Positions 1 through 9,897 of a stretch of DNA of 64,000 nt are shown in pieces. A program made the position numbers and the translations under genes. This DNA comes from Cercophora sp. LCS_1. Its lineage: Eukaryota > Ascomycota > Sordariomycetes > Sordariales > Lasiosphaeriaceae. The notes beneath the pieces are model-generated. The model was not told the DNA's origin. It did not search any database and was given only the letters and a program-made list of their open reading frames with translations. Positions within the stretch are counted from its first letter, which is position 1; every line of letters starts with the position of its first letter. Where the stretch lies: positions 1,364,001-1,428,000 of the forward strand of contig JAPZLL010000003.1 in the NCBI GenBank assembly GCA_036250225.1. The letters are read 5' to 3'.

Positions 1-1323
1 GCTCATCACGATGTCGAACTTGGCTGCGTGTGGCCATTCAAGGATGTTCACGAGTTGGCGACATCAGCGGTGACCGACCTTGGTTGATGTCTGACCAATC
101 CGTTGGTAGAGTCAGCAAGCTTTGTCGGTTTCCTCAACTCACCGAGTTACCCCGCCCCCACTGCTCATGCGAGCATTCTGCATTGCTATCACATAGATAC
201 TATTCGACGGCGAGAACCGCGGCCCAAGTTACCCCTCACTGCCTCGTTTGCCTTGTTGCTGTCGGTTGGGCTAGTTGCGGACGACCTCGGTGGTTCGCAT
301 CTCTGTGGGTGTTGCAGTGTGTTTCTGCGGACCGAACGAAATCTCGAGGTTAGTTGAGATACCCGAGGGTTGTCGGTTCAAGGTTATGCCGGCCCGGTGG
401 TCACTGGTTCGGAGAATGCTAACGTGGACGTTTAGCGGCGTCGGAAAGAATAGAACCGAAGGAGGATCGAACTGGGTGGCAACGCAGGAGGTTGAGGAGA
501 TGACTGGTCCGGTGGTAGAAGTCGAGCCTTCTTTCCATTTGCAGGCTGCGGTTGGGAGCGGAGGGGCCGATGTGTGAGAAGAATCTTTGAGTAGGAAGCA
601 ACACATATGACGAGCATCGCTCTTTCCACTTTAGAGCGTCGAAAGCGAGACGTAAAATGAACTGGGAGAGCGATTTGTTCGGGGCCGCCCTCATCTTTAT
701 GTGCCTACAATCATTTTGATGGAGCCCATAACCCCTGCCAGAAGCACTGAGCCCGACTGCATTCCCGTATGCCACGGCCAATCTTTGTATGAAGCAGCAC
801 ACCACAACAGAGCGTCAGGCGCCGAATCGACAGGGGTGGGATGCCGCTCACTGCGCCGTCCAACGAGCTTGTCGCTCGGATGGCGCTGAAAGGCACCTAC
901 CCCAGCGACCCTAGGCCCTAGGTTGCGTCATTGAGGGTAGCAGCGGCCCACTTCAAACTTTAGTAACAAATGCTTCCGGGTGTGGCGTGCGCCGTTGTTT
1001 GAATGACGGAGAATTCATGACAGTGGAATCCGACCCGAAGAAATATGGCCAAGACTGGCCCGAGCCGGTGCGGGGGTGGGGAATGGGGGGAGTCCGTCGT
1101 CCCGGGCCGATCCCGAGTGCCGATCCACCCGCGTTCGGGTCGTGATTTCCAGCATTGTGCGCCGCTAGCTCCCAACCCCGCATGACCTGAACGGGAGCCT
1201 CGGTCGCCGATAGCTTGCAGACAGGTTCGTTGTTTAAAACACACCAGCTCCAATGCTCAGCTCCCCATCCGGCACCCAAATCTCCGGTAGCTGATCAATT
1301 GGAGCCAATTCCAGCGTTCCAGC
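1..1323. other. Intergenic / window edge, no supported gene
   Basis: No open frame here has fungal coding character: the frames are short, overlap on both strands and match no family I recognise. The right end is the presumed promoter and leader of the acetoacetyl-CoA synthetase gene. A 3' end or distal exon of a gene lying left of the window cannot be excluded. Confidence 0.5.
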
Positions 1324-3549
1324 ATGGCTGAGCAACCACACTCGGTCCCGGTGCCCCGGAAGCTCTGGGAGCACCCGGACCCGGAGAGCACCCAGATGTG
1401 GAAGTTCCTACAGAGCATCAACAAAAAGCACGGCCTCCAGCTCGACACCTTCAATGACCTACACAACTTCTCCCTGACGCGTCGCTCCGACTTTTGGGCT
1501 CACGTCTTCGACACGTCCGGCTTTATCCATGGCGGCCGCTACACCGCCGTTGTTGACGAGAGCTTGCCTATCAGCGCCATTCCGAAATGGTTTCCAGGCG
1601 CGTCTCTTAACTTTGCCGAGAACATGTTGTTCACGCGCAACGGGGCTGTTGATCAGAGAGGCACCGTTGGCAAGGAAGATGCCAAGACGGCCGTCACCGA
1701 GGTCCGCGAGGGTGCGAGCTCCACGAGGGAGGTGAGCTATGGCGAGTTGAGGGCCCGGGCTGGGAAGCTGGCTGCCGCAATGAAGGCCCGCGGTATTGAG
1801 AAGGGCGATCGTGTTGTGATTGTCGGAGCCAACAGCGTCGAGACGCTTCTAGTGTGGTTGGCGACATCGTGGGTTGGCGCCATTTTCAGCAGCAGCTCGA
1901 CAGACATGGGCGTTCAAGGTATTCTGCAGCGGGCCGTGCAGGTCAATCCCAAGGTGAGAGAAATCCTTCTCATCAAACGAGCCACATTGACGCAGATTAG
2001 CTTCTTTTCATGGATGATGCCGCTCTCTACAACGGCAAGACAGTTGATCTTCGCCCCAAGATGGCCGAGGTCGAAGCCGGCCTCGATTCCTGCACGAACT
2101 TCCTGGGTGTCGTCTCCATCCCTCGCTTCTCTACTCCCCACGATATCTCCAAGGTTCCCCGGACCGAGACATGGGCCGACTTCCTCGCCCGTGCTGGGCC
2201 CCATCCCCTTCCGCCGCCCTTTGTGCGCGTAGGCTTCCACGAGCCGCTGCTTATCTGCTACTCCTCTGGCACGACGGGCACCCCAAAGGCCATCGTTCAC
2301 ACCGTCGGCGGCATCCTCATCAACTACTACAAAGAAGGTGTCCTCCACGAGGGCCTGACTCCAGACTCGGTCACCCTACAGTACACAACCACCGGATGGA
2401 TCATGTATCTCGCTGCCGTGGGTGCCCTACTCTTTGGCGCCCGCGCTGTTCTCTATGATGGCTCTCCTTTCCAGCCGGACCCTACCATTCTCGTTCGAGT
2501 CGCAGCAGAGCAAAAGGCCACCAAGCTGGGAATCTCTCCTCGCTGGATGTTCGAGCTCTCCAAGAACAAGATCAGCCCTCGTCAAATTGCCGATCTCTCA
2601 AACCTGCGCATCGTGACAAGCACGGGCATGGCTCTATCAGACCAGCTCTTCGAATGGTTCTACGACGAAGGCTTCCCCCCCAATGTCCACCTTGCCAATA
2701 TCTCCGGCGGCACCGATATCGCCGGCTGCTTCGGCGGTATGAACCCTCTCACACCCGTTTACGTGGGCGGTACCCAAGGTCCGAGTCTAGGCGTCCACGT
2801 CGCCATTCACGACTCCGAGCTGCCAAACGGCAAGGGCAAGGAAGTCCCCCACGGCGTCCCGGGAGAGCTCGTCGCCGTATCTTCGTTTCCAAACATCCCG
2901 TGCTTCTTCTGGGGCGACAAGGAACCAGCCGCGACACCCGGGTCACGATACCACAGCTCGTACTTTGCCCGCTTCGATAACGTCTGGGCCCACGGCGACT
3001 TTTGCTCCATCCACCCCGTCACTGGCAACATCGCGTTTCTAGGCAGAGCCGACGGCGTGCTTAACCCTTCGGGTGTACGATTCGGATCCGCGGAAATCTA
3101 TTCGGTTATTGAGCGCTACTTCGCAGACCGCGTTCAAGAGTCTCTCTGCGTCGGACAGCGACGGCCACAGGATAACGACGAGAGCGTGATTCTGTTCTTG
3201 CTCATGAAGCCCGGACACAAGTTTGACAAGGCGCTCGTCAACGAGATCAGACAGCGGATCGGTGCGGATTTGTCGAAGCGACATGTTCCAAAATATATTT
3301 TCGAAACGCCCGAGATTCCGGTACGGGGATTTTTTTCCCCCTCTCGACGTCTTACAATGACATGTGCAAAGCGCTAACGAGTGTTCATAGACAACCATCA
3401 ACCTCAAAAAGGTCGAACTGCCCGTCAAGCAGATCGTTTCGGGGACGAGGATCACGCCCAGCGGGACACTGGCGAACCCGCAGAGCTTGGAGTATTATTA
3501 CCAGTTTGCCAAGGTTGAGGAGCTGGTTGGACCAAAGGAGAAGCTTTAG
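1324..3549 (+). CDS. Acetoacetyl-CoA synthetase
   Basis: This enzyme activates acetoacetate to acetoacetyl-CoA with ATP and CoA in the cytosol, linking ketone-body and leucine carbon to sterol and lipid synthesis. Exons are 1324-1953, 2001-3320 and 3391-3549, giving about 702 aa, the normal length of the family. The first intron uses TTAG at 2000; the nearer CAG at 1995 would put a TAG in frame. The N-terminus (KLWEHPDPESTQMWKF) has the ACAS-N form of acetoacetyl/acetyl-CoA synthetases. The ANL-superfamily P-loop YSSGTTGTPKAIVH, the SGGTDIAGCF motif, the WAHGDF core and the GRADGVLNPSGVRFGSAEIY hinge are all present. A C-terminal lysine region (TTINLKKVELPVKQI) follows the last splice. Propionyl- or acetyl-CoA synthetase is less likely, because SGGTDIAGCF and the GVRFGSAEIY form fit acetoacetyl-CoA synthetases. 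The gene lies tail to tail with cut9. Confidence 0.93.
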
Positions 3550-4085
3550 ATGGTGTTCAGGTACATTGACATGCTTGCCCACGCGATGAACTGTGTTGTG
3601 TTTGTTTGCATCATGGCGTCATATTGGTGGAACTAGAATTTGAAGAATGCCGCATCGATCGACTAGATCTGTTTCTTGTTGTTTTCGAAAAGGCCATTTG
3701 CGGTAGACGTAATCGAACCATGCGTTGTCTTTGGATTCGTTCTAATGATTGATATTTGTCCCCGGGATTCGGGAGCATGCATGCAAGGCCTGGTTATGAA
3801 CCACCAGGTATGATGTTCTTCATGTGCGGCTGGCCGGGACTCTGGGATAAACAGTCAATCTGGTTCCTAGGACTCTTGACGCAATAAATAGGTGCCCATG
3901 TCACTTTGAGACTGGGATGGAAGTCACCGAGCTCATGGCATTCCCGGTCTAGAGCTTCTTCATCGAATTAATCGCATTTTTGCCGGTTCCATTTCTGGGC
4001 TTACCAGGGCACCATGTATACAATGACCGACCTATCCTTTTGTCCTTTCCTATCCCTGATAGTCTCCAACCGCCACGACATTCTT
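3550..4085. other. Convergent 3' intergenic region
   Basis: This is the tail-to-tail space between the synthetase and cut9. It holds an AATAAA at 3883-3888, a candidate poly(A) signal for the plus-strand gene about 335 nt after its stop. No coding sequence is seen. Confidence 0.5.
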
Positions 4086-6053
4086 TCAGTACCTTCCTAA
4101 GCCTTGCTCGTCATCACTCATCTCCATTATGCTTCCGTCTCCCCCTGTTCGCACTCCTCTCCCACCCCGTATTACGCCCTTCCCCTTGTTAAGATCCCTC
4201 GAGCCACCCCCTCTCGTCCGCCCACTCAGCTTGGCCCTCGCCTGCGCCTTTTTCTCTTCCAGTTCCTGCTCAAACTGATCCATCTCCTCCGCTTCGTCGC
4301 CACCAACAGACAACCCAAGTCCAATCTCGGCAATGGCGCTCTCCTCCAAGGCTTTATTCAGCAGTTCTGTGGCGATTGGATCCTGCGGGTGTATTGCCAA
4401 CGCCTCATGCAGCACCTTGACCGCTTCATCAGGTGCCCCTTTGTCAAGGTAAATCAAGCCCTTGGAGCAAAAGACAGCCGCATCTTTGCCGCCATCCCTG
4501 AGGACTTGATCAAACTGCGCGAGCGCTTCGTTGTGCATCTTCAGTCTGCGATAGGCATGTGCCAGGTTTGTCCTAGCCCCAATCCAGGCGTGCGGATCGC
4601 TGTCTATCTCATCTGCGACACGCAGCGCCGATTGGAACATCTTGGCTGCGTCCTTGAGGCGATCTTGATGGTAGAAGACGACGCCCATCTCGTTGAGAAG
4701 TAGCGGATCGGTTCGGCAGAGCGAGTACGCTGTCTTGAGAAACTCCTCGGCGGCGGTCATATTGTTCATTGCTTGGTTTTGCATGCCTAGGAAAACCTGG
4801 GGGAGATGAGTGCCGGTGAATAGCCTCGCCGCGGTAGAATATGCGGTTACGGCTTGATCGTGCTCGCCCTCGGCGGCAAAGGTGTGAGCGAACCCGATCC
4901 AGGCGGGACCGAAGTTTGCGTCCATCATGCTGGCTTTACTAAAGTAGCGACGGGCATCGGCAATCTTGCCGGTCAAAAAGTAGTAAATACCAACGGCAAG
5001 CCAAGAGACTGGTTCCTCGGGGTGGGAATCGGCTAGCTCGTGGGAGATAAGGAACAGAATATTTGTTTTCCTGAGCTCGTACAGACAGGCGAGATGAACG
5101 GGGTAGACAGCAAAATTGTGCTTGTCCTCCGCAAGAATTGAGGCTGTAATTGCGAGTGCGTCCTTGAAGCGACACTGTGTATACAAAAGATCGGCTTTGG
5201 CGAGTAGTATGTCGGCGTTGCGCTCGAGATGGTAGTGTGTGGAGAGGGATTCAATGGCTGTGTTGAAGGCCCGCGGATTGCGATACTTGGAGAGCTGTGT
5301 TTGGTAGAGCATGTGCACGTAGTCGCCCGGCTCATCTTCCATCTCGGGATCGTCCCCATGGGCTTTGATGGTGCCGAAATCAAGCGATGCCATGAATTCG
5401 TCTTCCTCGTCTGGGGACATCAAGGAGTTCCTCACCAATTGACTGAAAGCTTCATAACATTGCACATCAATACGCAGCGCATCCTTGTATGCTTGCTTTG
5501 CCCGGTCAAACGCATTCTGCTTGGCGTAGCAGAGTCCTCGCAGATAGCACATGGCCGCCTCGTATTTGCGGTTGGACGCCTCTTCGTCGCTCGAATCATC
5601 GCTGGCGTCTTTCAACTCGGGTCGCCCTTGCCCAGAACGAGGATTTGGCCGCCCCGTCTTCCTTTTCGCGTTACTTGTGATGAGATGTTGTGGTGTGCGC
5701 TCGCCCAACAGCCCAAGCGCCTCTGTGAAGAGGTTCTGGCGAATAAGACAGTGGGCAGCAAGGTAGCGACAGGAGGGATTTGAGCCGATCAAGCCCTGCT
5801 TCGCTAGCAGTGAGTGGGCGCGCGTATAGTGTCCGGCGGCGAAGTGAACCTGAGCCAGCCAAAAGGCATCGTTATCGTCATCTGAAGGAAGAAAGGGTCA
5901 GCAACAGGGGACAAGGTAGGAAGGGTCGCGGGTACTTGTCATGGCCAGCAACTTGTCGCCTACGAAGATGGCTGAATCATACTGCGCTTTGTTGAGCGCA
6001 TCCTGACGCCAGTCGCGCAAGAACTTCTCCATGTTTGGCTGCGAAGAAGCCAT
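4086..6053 (-). CDS. cut9: Anaphase-promoting complex TPR subunit Cut9/Apc6 (Cdc16)
   Basis: This is a scaffold subunit of the APC/C ubiquitin ligase, which acts in mitosis on securin and cyclin B. Exons run from 6053 to 5936 and from 5881 to 4086 (intron 54 nt), giving 637 aa against 671 in S. pombe Cut9. The first exon begins MASSQPNMEKFLRDWRQDAL, and the splice joins LLAMTNDDNDAFWLAQ, a Cut9/Cdc16-type start. The rest is tandem TPR helices, with canonical units such as PAWIGFAHTFAAEGEHDQAV, LLLNEMGVVFYHQDRLKDAA and RTNLAHAYRRLKMHNEAL in the C-terminal half. An acidic, lysine-rich low-complexity loop lies near residues 120-150. The C-terminal tail is Gly/Arg-rich and probably disordered. 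The assignment rests on the TPR register and N-terminus rather than on one catalytic motif. Confidence 0.88.
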
Positions 6054-6576
6054 CGGCGCTAAATACCCAAAGGTCGACCAAGCAAAGAATTGATACCCTG
6101 TCGCAAAAGATTGGAATATTTGCGGGATAGAGAAGGGTAGGTAGATATGCCTTGGGAGCGCTGCTCTGTATATTAATCAGGCCAGACGGGGTGAGTAGAA
6201 TCGAAGTTTACGTTGTTGAATGTAGTAGTAACGGCCATGGACTCACTTTCTATCACACGCGCCTGCTCGAGTCAACGCGTTGGGCGCGGGGTGCCAATTC
6301 GCGAGTTCAGGTGAGAGCTGCGGTAGTGGGGCAGTCAATGCCTGACATTTAGTCAAAACCAGTTTGTGGTTAGTGACTCTTGGCGATGCCAGCCTACCTC
6401 CACATACCTAGTTTGAACAAGGTCCCGGGGGTTGCTGGGACATCAGCGTCTACTATAGAGTAATAAGAATGAAAGAGATTTCCACAGCGCATTTTCAGGG
6501 AAGTATTAGATTAGAACTATCAGTTTCTACCTTCTAGGTTCGCTCAGCCTCGTTCCACCAACACCACAAGAAGCAT
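6054..6576. other. Intergenic: cut9 promoter and alkaline phosphatase 3' region
   Basis: This stretch contains the upstream region of cut9 and the 3' end of the phosphatase transcript, both on the minus strand. No open frame with coding character and no repeats are seen. Confidence 0.5.
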
Positions 6577-8738
6577 CTATCTCCGGCTCTCCGTTTTGTT
6601 TGTCCCATGGCCCAGTCCCAGGCAGCTTGCAATCTTGTAGAAAACGTCAATGTTGTTGTATGTGCCGCCAAAAGTGTCCTGACAGGGTCCCATGGCGTAC
6701 ACCGGCACATCAGTGAGGGAATGCACACCTTGTGCCTGGTCCGTGGGCAATGTGCCGTTGACGACGAAGCCGTTGGGCTTGTCAGTCGGGTTCACATAGT
6801 AGTCACTGGAGCCACGGCCAGCAATGGTCGCTGCCGGCTGCCGTGGACTAGTCTTATCAACGCCATACGACTCACGATGGTCGGGATTGGCGCCCATGCC
6901 GGCGGCAATCACATAGCGCGGATCCCAGTTCAAAGGGAAGTTGGGACCTGTGTTGTAGGAGACGCCGGGCTGTTCAATGGTGTATTGCGAAAGACCTGAG
7001 TTTTCGTACACGCCAAGGGCATTGCGCTTCTTCCGATCGTCTTCCTGGGCGTTCAGGTACTTCGTATCTGCGCTGCCGAACACGTCTGGAGCTCTGTCAG
7101 TCTTCCCTCCTCTCTTGGGGGCTATCACCATTTTACTTACCAAAGCCGTGCCCGTGGTCCGCGCTGACAACGATGAGCGTTTGATCAAGAATCTTCAGCT
7201 CCTTGAGTCTCTCAATCGTCGCCCGGATGGCGTCGTCAAGTTCCAGAAGATCACCGAGGGCGCGGTCGTAGTCGAGTGAATGCATCTGCTTGTCGATGGA
7301 GGCGGCCTCAGACATGAGGAAGAAGCCCTTCTTCCCTCCCCTCGTATGCAAGACATCAATTGCCTTGAGAGTCATTTCCTTCAACCCAGGCAAATCTTTG
7401 GCCGACGAATTACTTCCAGCAGGGTCATTCTTCAGCTTAGCCAAGTTCTCAGGGAAGATGTTCCGATCCAGCCAGACCGGGAGGTTGCCCTTGCAGAAGA
7501 TTCCGAGCGCCTTCTGGTCATTGGGAGCTTTAAGCAGCGAAGTCTTGTTCAAGCTGATGCTGTAACCCTTCTTCTTGAACTCCTCGTAATAGTCTTTGCC
7601 CTGGTATGAACCAGAACCAGGCAAAAACTGCTCAGCGCCGCCGCCAAAATATGCGTCGGGGCCATTGGTTTTGGTCCACGAATAGTTGGTGACGCCGTGC
7701 AGAGCCTGGTCAATCAGCGCACCGTATTGAGAGCGAGCACGGGTGTGAGCCGTGAGGGCGATCGGGGTGGCATCCGCGATGAATGCGGTGCTGACAGCCC
7801 CCCAGGCGGATCCCTTTTGACGTTAGCTGGGACGTCCCAGGATGGAGGCTGAATCTATGACCTACCCAAATCCGCTGAAGGAGCTCAACAATCGTCTCGA
7901 CCTTGGGATCGTCAAAGAGGTTAGGGGAGGAGTCGACGTAGACACCCATAGCATTGACTGTGCTTTTGTGGCCCGAGTAGAGAGCCGAGGCCGAATTGGC
8001 ACTGTCGGTGATGAAAGTGTCGATTGAGTGTGACATCTGGTGGCCCAACACTGGGAACTTGTCGAGGGCGAGCAAGCTTTGGTACTTCCCGTTGATAGTC
8101 TTGTGGGCCAGGAGACGGGCCGCCGTTATCATGTTCGTCGTCATACCATCGCCTGCATAGTTCTTAGTTGGGGTGCTTTTGCGGTAAACAGGAGACTGCG
8201 TGGCATCCAACATACCGATGAAGAAAATGACATTCTTGACTTTCTTCTTGTCCGCGAGGGGTCGCACAACCCATGTCGCCGTGGTGGTCTTGCCAGAGAA
8301 GTAGTTCAGGACGACGGTGTAAGTCCCAGGTTCATACAGGGCGACTCTGCGGTAGATCTTGGAGGCTACGTTGACGACGGAGGGTGTCTTTGCGTCCTGG
8401 GCGAACAGATCTTCGTACCATGAGAATGTCCATTTTTCAATCGAAGGCTCGGGGACCTTGAAGAATTCGGCAATGCTCTTCTGGTGTTTCCCCTCCTTGG
8501 CGATGGTCACGGTAAACTTCTCGTCAGGAACGCCATTGTTGAACGCTTCGGAGCCGTTCTTGGGAGCGTGGACCTCGAATCGGATGTCGAATTCTTGGCC
8601 AGGGAGAAAATCTTGCTGGTCGGGGGGCAGGACACAACCCAGCGTTGGACATGTGCCTAGCCTTCGAAAGGTCTGGCCAGCAACAGTCGACAGTGAGGCT
8701 ACCAACGAGAGGGCGATCAAACTCAGCCTAGGTGCCAT
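6577..8738 (-). CDS. Secreted alkaline phosphatase (PhoA superfamily)
   Basis: A metal-dependent phosphomonoesterase that releases phosphate from organic esters, probably in the periplasm or outside the cell. Exons on the minus strand are 8738-8216, 8152-7866, 7813-7141 and 7085-6577, giving 663 aa. A signal peptide is visible (MAPRLSLIALSLVASLSTVA). An N-terminal beta-rich domain of about 170 residues precedes the catalytic domain, a layout seen in fungal and some bacterial PhoA-like enzymes. Catalytic motifs are FFIGDGM (metal-binding Asp), the nucleophile segment TDSANSASALYSGHK, MSEAASIDKQMHS (metal ligands) and ADHGHGFDVFGS. The intron in FFIG|DGM is 63 nt, a multiple of three, and has no stop, so a naive translation wrongly adds 21 residues. 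The promoter has a TATA box and a CACGTG box, in keeping with phosphate-starvation control. Cell-wall attachment is possible; no clear GPI tail is seen. Confidence 0.92.
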
Positions 8739-8830
8739 TTTGTCGGAGAAGAGTGACCCTAGAGTCCGACGAGTCCGACAAATTGGAGCGAGCCCTGGCT
8801 TCACGGTCACAATTTCGGCGAAGCGCACCC

Positions 8831-8840
8831 TATATATATA
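8831..8840 (-). promoter_or_regulatory. TATA box of the alkaline phosphatase gene
   Basis: A ten-base TA run lies about 93 bp upstream of the phosphatase ATG (minus strand), a normal TATA distance for an inducible fungal gene. Confidence 0.6.
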
Positions 8841-8984
8841 CACTCTTGGACATTCGGTATCCCCAGCACGCACATGCCATCAAGTCAGGCTGCACGCCTG
8901 CAGCCCGGAATGGTAACCATTCTTTGAAGCATTCAGACCCGGTATCCCGGAGACGAGCTTGCGCTTCTGGGACGAGATTCCGAG

Positions 8985-8990
8985 CACGTG
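8985..8990. promoter_or_regulatory. CACGTG E-box, candidate NUC-1/Pho4 site
   Basis: CACGTG is the core bound by the bHLH phosphate regulators Pho4 (yeast) and NUC-1 (Neurospora). This copy lies about 250 bp upstream of the alkaline phosphatase start. The match is seen directly; use by a phosphate regulator is inferred from the gene it precedes. Confidence 0.5.
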
Positions 8991-9732
8991 TGTTAGGATT
9001 TGTGGTGTGTGAGGCGATTGGAGCCATCGTAGCCCGTCGTCGCAGCACGACCTTCTGCCCTCGCATGCACAGTACCATGCGGGGTAGCATGAGGCTGCGT
9101 GGGGAATTCGGAGATGATAGCTTTTGCGAAGGCAGCTAGGCGATTGCAGCATCACCCCCGAGGGTGAGCGAGGCACGAAGGTACGGATACGTCATGGGTG
9201 TCGAGCTGGCTGTTGAAGCCGTCTAGGATATGCTGTTGATGCAGAAGCCAGGGTATGCAGACGCCAAGCAATCATCCGCAAAGCCAAGATCGCAGCCGTT
9301 CAACGTGGGCCGGCGGAAGCTCACGATTGGCGCACCTGCGATGCGACCCAATACCAACAATGTGAAGTACTCAGGTACCGCGGCCTTTCTTCGCAATGTG
9401 TCGGGACTCTACTCGGTCGACCGAGAAGGAAGGAGGGTTTCGTTGAGGAAATGGAGAAGTCATAGCCCCGAAAGCAATTGCTTGATTAACCTTGATGAGA
9501 GAATGGAGTGTCCCATCCTCGACGGAGCATCGCTGCGCCTGAAGCCCGACGATCACAAGGGTTAGGGTTGCACGCGACAAGACATTGATGGCTGCACATT
9601 CCGGACCTGCACCTCTGAGAAAGAACAATTATTTCTGTATTCATCGTGGGCCAGTATATTTCGTCGCGGTGACCATCACAAGTCTGGAAACTTTGTATTT
9701 TTTGACTCCAACAGGTCGGGTTTGCCTTTTGT

Positions 9733-9738
9733 CACGTG
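9733..9738. promoter_or_regulatory. Second CACGTG E-box
   Basis: A second CACGTG in the same divergent region, about 160 bp upstream of the BBP ATG and nearly 1 kb from the phosphatase. It may belong to either gene or be fortuitous. Confidence 0.3.
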
Positions 9739-9897
9739 TCGTGGCGATCCAAAGTGGGGCGAAGCCTAAAACAGATAGGACTGGACTTCCGCCAAAAAGT
9801 TGGTTGATTTCTCACCCAACCTTAATCGTCGCGGAACTGTCGTCTTGTCAATCTCTCGCAACTTCGTTTCCTTGACGCCAACCACCCATCACCCATC

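Larger units (their letters stand above)
8739..9897. promoter_or_regulatory. Divergent promoter region, alkaline phosphatase / BBP
   Basis: About 1.16 kb separates the two ATGs. It contains TATATATATA at 8831-8840, CACGTG at 8985-8990 and CACGTG at 9733-9738. No coding sequence is supported. The short frames in it overlap each other and have no recognisable family. Confidence 0.6.

Noticed and set aside
5229..5783. 184-codon frame antisense to cut9
   Set aside because: It is a shadow of the TPR gene; no family features, and the sense frame is clearly coding.
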